A stretch of DNA of 64,000 bases from Chrysopilus asiliformis. Its lineage: Eukaryota; Arthropoda; Insecta; Diptera; Rhagionidae. Below, piece by piece: positions 36,442-48,199 of this stretch. The DNA is taken from assembly GCA_964034945.1 (NCBI GenBank), contig OZ035961.1, positions 5,686,001-5,750,000 on the forward strand. Reading direction: 5' to 3'. Numbering within the stretch: position 1 is the stretch's first letter; each line of letters starts with the position of its first letter. Both the position numbers and the translations under genes were made by a program. A model generated the notes under the pieces. It saw only the letters and a program-made list of their open reading frames with translations, was not told the origin of the DNA and did no database searches.

Positions 36442-38884
36442 TACGTGGGCACGTAAAAAAGCGCGGATTGAAATCCACTTCTACTTATTTAATCACCAGT
36501 TGGTTAATTATACTAAAATCTATTTTAATGCGCCCTGCTTTTCTAGTTTTCAAGCGTTTTCAAAACTCGAACTGCCTCCTTCTATATGAATATAACCACA
36601 GTGCGCGTCTGTACTTGGAAAATCTCTCCTTCTATATTGCCTCCTTCTATATGAATATAACCACAGTGCGCGTCTGCATTTGGAAAGTTGAATTTTCATT
36701 CGAAGTATTCTGAAAACGGGACCCGGACGAAGAGGAAGAGTTTGTTTCAAATAAAGTCTAAGTGCCGTTTGCACCAACAAAACTTAGCAACTTATGTACA
36801 ACTTAAAAAATTTAAGTCGAAGAATTTCTACGATTTAAGTAGGCTAACCACAACTTAATTTTTAAGAATAATACGCGCAAACGGGCCTAAGTCGTATACA
36901 AAATTAAAAGATTTGATTCAAAATTACATAAATTTTTAAACTATTGTATTTTTTTCCAAAATAAATAAACCAAAGATTGTTTCTCCAAAGACACAACACG
37001 TTTGAAGTATGAACTTAAACTGACTTAATTTTTTTGAAGGGGTCTTCTTAAAACTGTATTGGGTCCCGTGTTGCTCATGTTTACTTTCAACGTAAATGTA
37101 AATGTTTTGTACAGAAATGAAATTACCAAAAAAAAATACTACACCAACTGTTTACGTGCACGTAAGATATCTTCAAGAAATAGCAAAAAGATGGATGGGA
37201 TATGAAATGCTGTTTTATGTATTTCCATAATAAATCTCAGGTAAAAGAACCTTCTTTCGAAGAACTTAAGCCTGATTCACACGGTCAACCAAAATAGTGC
37301 AAACATATTGACTGACTGTTAATTGGACATGTTCAATCCACTGTTAACGGTTGACGGCCAACGTTTCAACGATTTTTTCGTTGATTTCCGGTAATTTGAA
37401 GCCGTGTGGATACTTGGGAAACCGTTAACGTATAAACGTAGTAATTGTCGAATAAAAGGTTTTAAATACGAGTAGCGAGTTTTTTGGAGCCCGATTTTTG
37501 CCATTACTGAACTAATGTCATTTTTTCAGATTTTAACAATATTCTGATTCAAAATAACATATTTTTAGTGAGAAGTAAATAAAATTTGAAGTTGTGGAAA
37601 CACCAAACCGTTACAGATAATAAAATTTTCGAAATTATTTTTACCACACGTGATGCTTGAAAATAAAATCACTGAAACTTGAATATCGTATTTTTTACTA
37701 CAAAAAAGTAATGAAATTACAGATGAGAAAACTTTAATATAAATTAAAAAAACTCAATGCAGAGACCCACTTACTAATTCCGAAGCGTGGTTATTCTTAA
37801 CTGAAATATCTTCGAGATATCATCCAAAGTATATGAAATTAACTTCCGCTCTTCCGGAAGTTAATGACTCTTTTGAAGAAATCCGTTGGGGGATATCAAC
37901 GAAATCAGATGAATTAAGTTTTATCATTGAAATATGTTTAAAAAAGTTATGTTTGAGTAACGGTTGGCCAAGAAACTGATGTGCATAACTGTTTGTCTTT
38001 ACCTTGCCGAGCAGTCTTTATTATCAGTTTTACCTGTCTTTAACATTAGCAAAAAACATTTTAGCAAAAAAAAAAAAAACAGAGCAAACTCTGCACTCAG
38101 TGCCAAGAATTCACCACAAAAACAATATCATCTAAGTTTACAAACTGATGAAGCATATTTTCATGTTTGCATGCAAAATTGCAAATACAAATGCTAACGA
38201 ATTTGTTTGTTTGTGTGGTTGTTAGAGGTTATAAAGGTGCAAATACCTTGGTTTTGTTACGGTCTAACATCATCAAGGTGATTAGAATAGGCCGAATAAT
38301 ATATATTGTTTTATTATTAAAAAGAACAAAATCATGAAATCTGACGTACATATATTCATTTACTATTGATTGATTTTTTTTGTGCTCGTATTTCATCTTA
38401 ATACAGAATGATCGATGGTTGTTTCTAATTATGAATTGTGGAAATGGGTCAAAGATAAATGAATTATTCTTTATAAATAGATTTCCAACTGGGTTTGGTT
38501 TTTTTCCTTGCTAGCAACATAAAAAAAATCGCGTTATCGTTGATCAGTTTAATGTTTTGACCTAAATATTCTTAAAATTGGAAATTTTGCATGGAGAAAA
38601 AAAAGACGAAAAGCTAGTTTTGATTTTACATTCTAGACTATTGAACATAATTTCAACGTGACAATGAATTTGTTTTACGTAATGGAGCTCATCACGATTT
38701 TTTCCTGTCTCCTCAGGCTATTTCCTCGCAGCTGATGAGGCATAAAATTTCAACCCAATCGGTCGAGTTATTTACTACATTTATATGACTAACAAAATTC
38801 AGATTTTTAGACAAATTTTGCCATAATTCGATTTAAATGTGTCGTATAAACAGAGATTATGAATTCAAATTTAATTTTGTTATA
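36442..38884. other. Intergenic AT-rich region with small duplications
   Basis: A 30-base phrase around TCCTTCTATATGAATATAAC is repeated at 36577-36606 and 36637-36668. Segment 37265-37450 resembles 3180-3250 (CGGTTGACGGCCAA words). No gene was recognised. Confidence 0.45.
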
Positions 38885-38888
38885 TTAA

Positions 38889-38955
38889 CCCGTTCGCTGC
38901 CTGTCGCTTTTTTTCCAGAAATTGATGGAAATTTCTGTCACCGGCATTGAAAGTG
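38889..38955. mobile_element. Tiny degenerate TTAA-flanked MITE (67 bp)
   Basis: The ends CCCGTTCGCTGCC and GGCATTGAAAGTG are imperfect inverted repeats resembling the CACRTTGACTGCCA family. TTAA lies at 38885-38888 and 38956-38959. An internal hairpin (CAGAAATTGATGGAAATTTCTG) fills most of it. Confidence 0.55.
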
Positions 38956-38959
38956 TTAA

Positions 38960-40135
38960 AATATTAAATTGGTGTCACCAAACATTTCTTTTGGGTTTTA
39001 GTCTCCATTTTAATCTAAATTGCACAAAAAAAAAAAAAAAAAATAAAGCCATATTTGATAATCCGTCCCCAACAATAAAATATTAGAAACTTTTATGATC
39101 AAACAAATCCATTTGGCAATATTTCAACAATTTTCCATTGTTTTTGTTTGCAATCTCAAAATTATCTTAAATTTTTGGCAAAATCATTCTATAATATCGG
39201 TCAAGTAGATATTTGCATTATAATTCGTAAATTTCCAATCAATTGATAATAATTGATTGGGTCTCAAGTGTCTGGTATTTTTTATATTGCCAGTAAATAT
39301 TACGCTTGGGGGTACAAAAGGCACGTGATATATGAAGAAAGTCGTTGTTGACTTTTGCGTTGGTAAATTTATTCGTAGTTCACATTCACAGCTTATAGAT
39401 ATGTAAATTTTGAATATGTGGGTAGATTTAGATAAAGCACAAAGGTTTAATCTTTTAGCCATAAATTGATTGTGGCAATAACCACATGACTCACTTTGAA
39501 ACAAGTTAAAGATAGTCTGTTAATCTCTGGTAATTTATAACCTAAAAACAATCTACGACACTATACCCCAAAGTAGTACTGAGGCTACTCAATTCAGGTT
39601 TCGTAATTTATTTTATTCCTGCAACATTTGTAAGGTTTCATTGCATTTTATCAACAGCAGAGGTCGTGATGGCAGTTCTGGTGATTGGCTCCCAACCCTT
39701 TTTTTTGTTTCGCGACCGCCCTTTTAGATATTTGTAGAGGGCAGCTCTCTTATTCTACATTGATTACCAATTTTTATATGATTCAACTAACATTGATCAT
39801 ATTTCTCGGACACAACTCCTAGTGGGAGGTTTCCCAAACAAGGCATGTATGAACCTAAGATTCGTGTAAAAAAAGCGTTTTCTCAAACGAAAAGAAATTT
39901 GTGCAGGAAAAAAACTTGCAGAAATATTAAAAAAAAAATTTTTCTGGAACGAAAAATATGTATTGTGACAAAAAATCACGAAATATAATTTTGTAGGGGA
40001 AAACTCGCAAGAATAATGCATCACATGCACATTTTTTGACAAAAAATATAATGCGGGGTATTTTTTTAAAAAGAAATGCGCCGCAGACGAAAATTATCAT
40101 CGTTCAAGAGACACACAACTTTAATTTTGTTAAAA
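38960..40135. other. Intergenic AT-rich region
   Basis: No gene, RNA or clear repeat was recognised. Only short unsupported open frames occur on either strand. Confidence 0.4.
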
Positions 40136-40884
40136 ACCTGGAGTGGTATTCCGTAACTTGTTTCAAGCGTTTGTTTCGAGTTAGAAGAAAAAGCAATATT
40201 CGCTGTCTTTGTTCCGATCAAGATAAATGACAGGGCGAAACAGAGATCGCGAATACTACTTGTTCTTCTAAAGGTAGAAATACACGACGAGAGACTTTGG
40301 TCTCTTAGACCAAAAATTTCGCCTCTGCATACAAAGATACCTGTGTATACACTTCGGAGACCGGAGATTTGTCTCCAAGTATCAAGTCTTTAGGGTCTCT
40401 GGGAGACTTAATTTTCTTGCCGTGTAGCTACTAATGAGAGAGTCTCTTTAATGCGTCTCCGGTCTTCAAAACGTTTTGATATCTATCTCTTGGTCTCCGG
40501 AGACGAATTTTGACATTTCAGGAAATTGTTTTGTGGGAACGAGAATTTGTTTCGTTGTTTTGAGATTAAAGGTCAGTTTTTATAAAGAAAAAAAGTGTTT
40601 TTACTTATTTTATATTTTAGATTAGTGATATTGTTGTTATGCTTGGAGACGAGATACCTGCGTCGTGTATGCACTCCAGAGACTTTGCTTTTAGAGACTT
40701 TTTAGTAAACGTCTCCGGAGATCTATTTTTTGATCTCCAGACTTAAATGTCTGTGATCGTGTATACACTTTGGAGATTTTTGCCTTTTGTACCCTGGAGA
40801 CCAGAGACCAAAGTCTCTCGTCGTGTATTTCTACCTTAACTCGAAACAAACGCTTGAAACAATTTACGGAATACCATTCCGGGT
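40136..40884. mobile_element. Palindromic MITE split by a second MITE
   Basis: Flanking segments 40136-40185 and 40838-40884 are inverted repeats (ACCTGGAGTGGTATTCCGTA against ACCCGGAATGGTATTCCGTA, continuing through TTGTTTCAAGCGTTTGTTTC). On the left the palindrome continues inward (GAAGAAAAAGCAATATTCGC against GCGAATACTACTTGTTCTTC, ending 40271). Without the inner element (40272-40836) and one TAA, the outer element is a near-perfect hairpin of about 180 bp. Its own TSD was not found. Confidence 0.88.
40272..40836. mobile_element. TAA-target MITE with perfect 34-bp inverted ends (565 bp), nested
   Basis: The first and last 34 bases are perfect inverted repeats (AGGTAGAAATACACGACGAG...). 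TAA flanks both sides (40269-40271, 40837-40839). The interior is rich in GGAGAC/GTCTCC words, largely in inverted arrangement. It was inserted into the outer palindrome at a TAA, so the duplication is proven by the host element. A Harbinger-like MITE is inferred. Confidence 0.92.
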
Positions 40885-42046
40885 GAAGTCGTCTGTCCAA
40901 TCAAAAATTGAAAATATTAAAAAAAATCGCATTCCGATTGAGAAACAGTACTCTAGGATTTATTATAAAAATATTCAATTTTTACAATTTTTGTAAATGA
41001 AATTGACTATTCCAGTTATAGTCACGATTTCCCATTATTAAATAGATTTACTATTGCAAAAAAAAAACGAAAAAAAACAAAGAAATACATTTGTCTTTTG
41101 CGGTTGTAAATTTCTTGCTTTATTCTTTAAATTAAAATCTTGAAAAATATTTAAAATGTCTTCCGGAAAAATGACTTGTCTTATAAATTAAATTGCCGGT
41201 TAATATTTTGCATATGGATCAGCCGGTAATGGGGTCATTCACCTTGTGGCTGATATTTCACCTTGCAGTCTATTTGTCGGTATTTTTTGCATTCAAAAGA
41301 TTCAAATGGCAATTTTCTAGGATACAGTGCAACCTCGGTTTGTAAACACAACGGTTTGCGAATGACTCAATCTGTAACCTACTTTTAAGGCCTCGGGTTG
41401 TGAACAATGTTTCGGTTTGTTGACGAAATTTTGGTTCTTGGGTAGGAATTGACAATAAAATGAGATAAAGTTCCAATGAATATCAATCAGAATTTAGTTG
41501 TTTCAAGATCTGTTGGGAAAAGGTGAGAAACTATTAGTAATAATGTGTGACGTGTTTTTTTTGGCAGATCACTTCTAAACTTCCATAAAATACGTCACAT
41601 TTTTAGGGGGAGGATATAAATCTGTGGTAGTGTGACGGCCATGCTTAAAACTGACTATTTTATAGTGGGGAATCGGGACTGTAACTAAAATCAATCATAG
41701 AAATATTCCAAATCGGCTATTTTTATAATAAATTTAACTACTTGAATTGGGTATTGAATGGTAGGGACATGGTAGGGAATGATTGAATGGTAGGGACAGA
41801 AGCTAACCTATTATATAGTACCTAAGAAATGAAAATATTTTTATATATATATATAGATTAAGAAATACAATTTTTTTTCTTTGTATATAACTTGCCTGAG
41901 GCAGCCAGTTAACACATTTTAAGTTAACATAGTAGTAAGAATATAACTTTTGTACAATGTACGGCAAAGCTTCCTAATAAATTATCAATCAACTATTTTC
42001 TGGTTAAATTACCTATTTTTGTTATAGAAATTAACTAATTTAGTTA
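40885..42046. other. Intergenic region with transposon-end fragments
   Basis: At 41325 a lone pogo-like end follows TA (CAGTGCAACCTCGGTTTGTA) without a matching right end. A TCCATAAAATACGTCAC-like phrase occurs at 41583-41602, and a short TATA tract lies near 41844. No gene was recognised. Confidence 0.45.
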
Positions 42047-42048
42047 TA

Positions 42049-42282
42049 CAGTAATCCCTCCAACTGCGCGGTTTCGCAATTGCGCGGTTAAGTTTTTAAT
42101 ACCAAAATTTCGAACTGCACGGTAAAAATTTCGCAGCTGCGCGGTTTTTTTTTATAATTTTTGTATAAAAAAACATGTTTTTAACCCCAAAATTTCATAC
42201 AAAGTAGGGTTCACAGTGCGCGATTTCGGTTTGCGCGCTCTTTTTGTGGAACGTATCTACCGCGCAGTTGGAGGGATTACTG
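42049..42282. mobile_element. pogo/Tigger-like MITE, TA target (234 bp)
   Basis: Left end CAGTAATCCCTCCAACTGCG and right end CGCAGTTGGAGGGATTACTG are perfect inverted repeats. TA flanks both sides (42047-42048, 42283-42284). Ends beginning CAGT with a TA duplication are typical of the pogo branch of Tc1/mariner. Internal GCGCGGTT motifs repeat. It has no coding capacity. Confidence 0.9.
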
Positions 42283-42289
42283 TATTCCC

Positions 42290-43799
42290 AAACCCCCATT
42301 ATAAGTATTTTTGTCTCTGCTGTACACAAAAAAAAAATCGCGAAAAAGCGTTATGAAGGTGGGGTGGTTCAAAATGCCGAAAATTAGCGTGACGCAATTT
42401 TTTTAGGACAGCCCCCAAACACAAAAAAAATTTCTGGTGCTAAAAGGAAGCGTAAAACTAGATCGAGCTTTTGAGGAAAAACGTCGTAGTAAATGAAAAG
42501 TATAGTAATTTGAAAGTCTATTCGGTTGCATCATAATGTTATACTGGGGGTCAAGATAACTTGGATTTTATTAGGAATTGCTTGCAATGCCCTTGAACTG
42601 GGTCTAGTAGCTAAACAAGACTCAAGCAACATTCAACGTTTTGAATTAATCAATTGGCAGCGATAAACCTAAATACTAACTTAACCTTAACTCTCTTCAA
42701 TAAATTCTAAGATGTTAGCAACAAAGCCAGACACCCAACTAGCAAATGAAACACGAAAAATTTACATCAGTCATGCGTATGTGAAAATTATTTGAATGCA
42801 AATTCATTTTTAATTAAAATAAATACGCTTTTGTTATTTAATTTGATTTGATTACTTACGACAAGCACAAATCTCCGAAGCTTTCATTTATGCAGATTGC
42901 TAATGGTTTAATGACATCCATTTATGATTGGTTGCAACCAATTTATGCGTTCAATTGGAAAATCCTCGTTGCGGTTTTTAAAGCGAATCAAAATTATTCA
43001 ACTTAATTGAATAGAAAAACTTGTAATTATCCAGTAGGTAGATCCACGTGAGTTTCGAATTAAAAACAATTTGCAAAAATTAAGTAATTCAATTTGAATC
43101 ATACACAATTCACACATCAAACGTTAATAACCAACTGAATCGGGTGAAACTGTCATTGAAATGAACTAATTCCAATTTCTCAAAAATATATTATACTACA
43201 CTTAACTATAAATAAATAATCGAAACATTTAAAATACTTTCACAAACGAAGAAAATTGAGCTTTGGCTTTGAAACTTTAGACTTTTGACGAATCACAACC
43301 AAATCGCGCGTCCAACAAGAAACACGAATGAATTAACAAAAAAAAAAAGATACGTGAGAAATTATCGCAGCCAAGTTTAGATACACAGCTGGAAATACGT
43401 AAGTATTTATCAGATACTAGCAATACTGATTAACATTTCACACCGTTTATTGCTTTCTAAGTATTCTTTTTTTTACGATAATTTACTGCAAATCGGTAAA
43501 ATATTTTTTTGATAACTGCGCCAAAATAAAAATGTCCAACTTGCTTGAAGTGCTGACCACGATTGACTATATCAAAGAATTATTTTCACTTCTTCAATCT
43601 TGACCTTCGTTGCTTCACGAAATCGCGTATAAACAGTACACGGTTTCGCTTCAAATCAACCTCACCACACCAAGCAATTTCCAGCCTAGTGCCACAGTTT
43701 CATGAAGGTATAATGGTACCTCGAATCTTGATACATACCTGGTTGGCCTAACACGAATAGAAATCACAGAAACAAAAAAAAACATAAGAAAAGCTACAA
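42290..43799. other. Intergenic AT-rich region
   Basis: A fragment at about 42355-42420 ends in an inverted version of the GTCC..AAAATACGTCAC phrase. The remainder shows no gene or repeat that I can support. Confidence 0.4.
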
Positions 43800-44400
43800 T
43801 TGCCAGGGGCCAATCGTCAAATACACTATATGAGGACAGGTAAAAGGTTTTTAAAAAAAAAATCGTTTGTATGGGAGAAGGGGGAAGAAGTTATCCGATT
43901 GGATTTTGATGTAGGGAACCGTTATGTAACATCATATTCTAAACACATTTCGTGTTTATAAATTTTTTAATACGATGCACCGTTTTCGAGAAAATCGCAC
44001 TAAACTATTTCATTTGAATGATGAAGGGGAGAAAGACTGATCCAATTGAACTTTGATGCAAGGAAAAGTTGTGTATAATCATATTTTAAACACATTTTGG
44101 CTTTATAATTCTTTCGATAAGACTAACCGTTCGCGAGAAAAGTGCAAAAAACTGCAGAAAAGTGCAAAAAATTACACACAAATTAGATGGTCGGACTTTG
44201 CACGATCTAGAAATTAGCCTTGCCATTTATGAGAAACTCACCAGTAAAAAAATTTCAAGTCTCTAGCTCAATCCCGTCGAAAGTTATGGTGTTCACGGGC
44301 AAACATGTAGGAAGGCAAACAGACATTTTTGTGTCCGACAATTGGTTCGATGCGTTACAAAAGGTATACTAAATCTAATGTACTTCTATATGAATCTCAT
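43800..44400 (+). repeat. Degenerate relatives of the TATACCC repeat 3' half
   Basis: Contains blocks also seen in the TATACCC family and at 14790-15010 and 60890-61010: GATGCACCGTTTTCGAGAAA, ATTGAACTTTGATGCAAGG with a following ATTTTAAACACATTTTGGCTT, and TCAAGTCTCTAGCTCAATCC. It ends near AAAAGGTATACTAA, an eroded terminal motif. Two partial units appear to lie in tandem. Confidence 0.55.
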
Positions 44401-45297
44401 ATAGAGTATAATAACTGAAAACTTTGCTTTGCACGGTTTAGTGAAGCCACACTGAACTGGCTGTAAAGGTAAACAATGGTAACGGCGAAGGCCTAATGGT
44501 TTAAAGGTGAAACTCGGTCGGTCTTTCGCGCAAAGGCGGAAGCCACATGAGGAGCTGCTGAACCACTACCACATCTGAAGATTTATCAAACCTTTATAAC
44601 TACTAAGGTAGGTTGGTTGGTATGAAAAGAAGAAGAGCTACGACGAAAAGAGCAAAGTACAAGCCCAACGTCTTAATTTTCTTACCCAAGTAGCACACAT
44701 GGCAAATATCTTATTTACCTCAAAAAGAAAAAAAATCGTAATTGCACACAAGCGAACTGAACTTTGAGATTAGGAAAAAAAAATATATAAAAATCAAATA
44801 TAAATTTAAGAAGGAACGAGTCCGGCTATAGTTTATAGACGAACAAACAAAACTGATAGAATTTATTGTAAACAAAATAAGTGAAGAACAAAAGTCATAT
44901 TCAGCTGTTCTAATTTGTTTGATCACGAGAATTCCCACTTAGCACAATTGTTATATTTAGGCATCCAAAAGTTATTTTTAAACAATTTGTGTTATTTTTA
45001 AAACTGCAGTTTTGGTTTGCGGTTAAGGTCAATTTTTTGCTTGAGATGCAGTTATCTTTTTGAATTATGTCTATGCAAAATTTTTTGAAGCTATTTATTT
45101 ATTAGGTTGTGTCGTAAATTCAAGCAATAGGTTTGATTGATAAAAAAATTGAATTCTGCTTTTTATCGATTAGATGGGCGTTTTTTAAATCCACTTCGCC
45201 GCAAAAATGATGTATGGCTCCGTTAAAATTTAAAACTCTTGCGGTACCATCTTTCGACTATCAGAAAAAAGGGGACCGAAAATTTAACACATTGACT

Positions 45298-45494
45298 GCC
45301 ATGGCTATCATTTTTGATAGCCAGTGAAAATTGGCACTATGATTCATGAGCGGCCAAGGCTATCATTTTCGATAGCTGGGTCTACAATCTACATGCATAC
45401 ATACATACATTCATACATACGTACATTCTACATACGTCTACATGTATTGGCATCTCCCTTACATTTTTGCAAAATTGGTCTGGCAGTCAACGTG
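45298..45494. mobile_element. TTAA-flanked MITE (197 bp)
   Basis: Ends CACATTGACTGCCA and TGGCAGTCAACGTG are inverted repeats with one mismatch. TTAA lies at 45294-45297 and 45495-45498. The inside carries ATGGCTATCATTTTTGATAG duplications and a CATA-type microsatellite at about 45394-45420. A piggyBac-like MITE is inferred. Confidence 0.85.
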
Positions 45495-45639
45495 TTAAAG
45501 ATTTTTTTGAGGAATCTATCTTCGGATTCCACGCTTGCACCTAGGGTTCGCCAATTGTTTTTAGGGACCACTGACTTGCCAAATTATATTAAACAATGGC
45601 TCGAACCCAACATTTTCAGGTTTCAAAGACCTGCCTTAC

Positions 45640-45870
45640 TCCATACTATTCTCGAATGCAGGCGAATTACAGTCTCGGCTGCCAGTTTGGGCAGTTTTTT
45701 TATTTGCTCGGTTTAAAATCCCCATTTATCATACTGTAAATATTTTTTATTTTCCATATTTTATATAATAACAGGTATTTTAAGACGGGTAAGTTAATTC
45801 AATTCACAAAAGAGAGACCAACCTGGCAGCCGAGACTCTAATTCGTATGCATTCGGGGAGAGTGTGGAGC
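45640..45870. repeat. Short inverted-repeat element (AGTCTCGGCTGCCAG arms)
   Basis: Left arm through ATTACAGTCTCGGCTGCCAG and right arm CTGGCAGCCGAGACTCTAAT are inverted, with similarity extending outward through GAATGCA for about 45-50 bases. A single, unpaired arm of the same sequence lies at 56931-56990. The class is unknown. Confidence 0.65.
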
Positions 45871-46694
45871 TGCATTAAAAATTTCACATCGAATCATGCA
45901 ATCTAATTTGATTTTTTTTTGAAGATTTTTTGATTGAAATTTGATGTATGAAAAAGTTATGTAAAATCATATTTTAAGGAGTCGTTCACAATATACGTCA
46001 TGGTAGTTCCTTAGCACCCCCCACCCCTCTCCCTTCTTTCCATCAAAGTTTTTGGTCACAGTTTCAAGTCTCCCACGATAGCAATTGAAAAAAATAGTAG
46101 ATTCCCTCGAGTTATGACAAAAATGTATTCAAATTATCGTAAAATTTAATTATCCACTGTTTAAACACCCCAGGAAATTAATCTAGAATTTTATCGCTTT
46201 AAGTCCACATTCTTAATTTCCACGTGATAGCAATGTTGTTTTGATTTCATAATTAGTCAAATGGTGTTTATAAACAGAAGTTAATTTAGCGATAACAAAC
46301 GTGTATGAAATTCTAATAAAATTATTGGTTTCAGGCCAAAAGCCAATAAATGAAGTATTTAATATAATAAAAGAATTTAAAAAAATATAAAAATATCCGA
46401 TCTGTTGCGTAGTGCGCTTTTTAATATAATATAAAAAAAAACAAGGGAATTGCTTAAAATATTTTTATCAATTATCGGAAATGGGTCGAAATAAATCTAA
46501 GAAATCTTTTATGAGTCTTGTCTCAATTTTGGGGTTGTTCCATACATTTCTGATTTATTCAGTAAATTATAAGTTTTTCAATCATTACTAAGCAATTTGG
46601 TATCTTAAGTAATTTTTATTAGTGTTTTTACATGTCTTTTTTTCGCAATTTCCGATAGTTGATAAAATTATTTTAAGAAAATCTCTTGTTATTT

Positions 46695-47225
46695 TTTATA
46701 CCCGTATGGTGAAACCAAAGGGTATACTAACTTTGCCTTATCGTTTGTAACGCCAAGATCCCGTCATCACACACAAAAATGAATTACACCAGTGCGTTTA
46801 GAATGATAAAAATATTTAATTTTTGCATGTCCGTCCGTCCGTCTGTCCGTCTGTCTGTCCGTCTGTCTGTCCGTCTGTCTGTCCGTCTGTCTGTCCGTCT
46901 GTCTGTCCGTCTGTCTGTCCGTCTGTTTGTCCGTCTGTCTGTCCGTCTGTCTGTCCGTCTGTCTGTCCGTCTGTCTGTCCGTCTGTCTGTCCGTCTGTCT
47001 GTCCGTCTGTCTGTCCGTCTGTCTGTCCGTCTGTCTGTCCGTCTGTCTGTCCGTCTGTCTGTCCGTCTGTCTGTCCGTCTGTCTGTCCGTCGGTCCGTCT
47101 GTGGCGCGGATTACGGGCGCACGGATTGAGCTAGAGACGCAGAATTTTACGCAGATTCGTTTTTTGTAAAATGCAAAGCTAAGTTCGTTAATGGGCAAAA
47201 ATAGACTATTAGGGGGGGGGGGGAC
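46695..47225 (+). repeat. TATACCC repeat copy 3 with greatly expanded (GTCY)n tract
   Basis: It starts TTTATACCCGTATGGTGAAA like copies 1 and 2. The GTCC/GTCT tract at 46827-47103 is about 277 bases, mostly a regular 8-bp unit CTGTCCGT, with one GTTT variant near 46925. The usual GATTGAGCTAGAGAC segment and a G-run (about 47211-47222) follow. Long open frames on both strands (VRLSV, QTDRQTDR) are microsatellite products. Confidence 0.9.
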
Positions 47226-47903
47226 CCTGGAGATAAAAAGATAAACTGGAAATCTTCCTAAGTCGGACAAAAAAAATGCTCCCTTGAGATTCAGTATTAG
47301 GCACGATCCATTGTACAATAATATAATTGATCACTATTTAAATATATTGGCATTCAATTTAATTAAATATTTGATTAAAAAAACAATACCATTCAATTTG
47401 AAAACTGCTTACCTGAAAATTTAGGCAATTGATTGAACTAATCGATTAATTGGAAACGCTTAAACACGAAAATTGTAACTAGTGGTCTTCTTAGTTCTTA
47501 ATAAAGACCACAAAAATTTATACTGTGTAATTTTTAAAACTGTTTCAAATTCAGAATATAATAAAAAATTCTATCAAGAAAGGTCACAGTCACTTTTATT
47601 TCAAATTGCACACCTAGAGGTCACTCACACAATTTTATTCATTGTTCGCGTAAAAAATTCGAAAAATGGTAAACATAAAATTGTTTTCTTTGCAGAAACT
47701 TCCCGCTTCGTACAAAACTTAAGTCCATGAGTCCATGATGGATTTTTAAAATTCAAATTTCAAGCGTCAAACGTTTGAAATGTGCCGAGCGTTGACTCAA
47801 TCTGTAGGTTCCTCAGAGATTCCGTCGAGTAAAGTGAAAAACTTTATGGATTTCAATTGAAGATCCGGTTGAAGATTTTTTATCAAATTTGTACAGTGAT
47901 TCT

Positions 47904-48155
47904 CTATTGAAGAAGCTTCGTATGGAAAAAAGCTCGTAATTTGCGTTCGGAGTACCAACGAAAATATGTTCTGGCTTCGTTATCAGTCCGCACGATAAGA
48001 ACTGAAACCAATGTTGGAATGAGGTATCCAGCTACGAGTTCATCATATATGCGGAATTCCAAGCAACATATCAGCATAAGAAACGCATTGACGCATAGTA
48101 AAATCGCTATAAGCAATTTGAACTTACTATACAAAGTTAACTGAATTCCAAGCAT
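47904..48155 (-). CDS. Possible small membrane protein, unrecognised
   Basis: ATG at 48155 opens 83 codons on the minus strand. The protein has a hydrophobic stretch (KLLIAILLCVNAFLMLICCL, about residues 13-32) and a second (VAGYLIPTLVSVLIV, about 41-55), then a polar, basic tail (RTYFRWYSERKLR). This looks more protein-like than its surroundings but matches no family I know. No TATA box, splice partner or polyadenylation signal was assigned. It could be a real short gene, a first exon, or chance. Confidence 0.25.
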   Translation of the reverse strand: MLGIQLTLYSKFKLLIAILLCVNAFLMLICCLEFRIYDELVAGYLIPTLVSVLIVRTDNEARTYFRWYSERKLRAFFHTKLLQ

Positions 48156-48199
48156 GATATTCCACGGGGCATGGAAACTGCAATTGCTAACCGATTAGG

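Noticed and set aside
44440..44690. GC-richer patch considered as a tRNA-derived SINE or small RNA
   Set aside because: No convincing A/B box pair, tRNA fold, poly-A tail or second copy was found.
45324..45716. 130-codon plus-strand frame (MHTYIHSYIRT region)
   Set aside because: It crosses the end of a TTAA MITE, with its CATA microsatellite, into an unrelated inverted repeat, so it cannot be one conserved gene.
46767..47318. Long open frames rich in QTDRQTDR, VRLSV and CPSVCPSV on both strands
   Set aside because: They are translations of the (CTGTCCGT)n microsatellite. Several frames on both strands are open at once, as expected for such repeats, and no protein features exist outside the tract.
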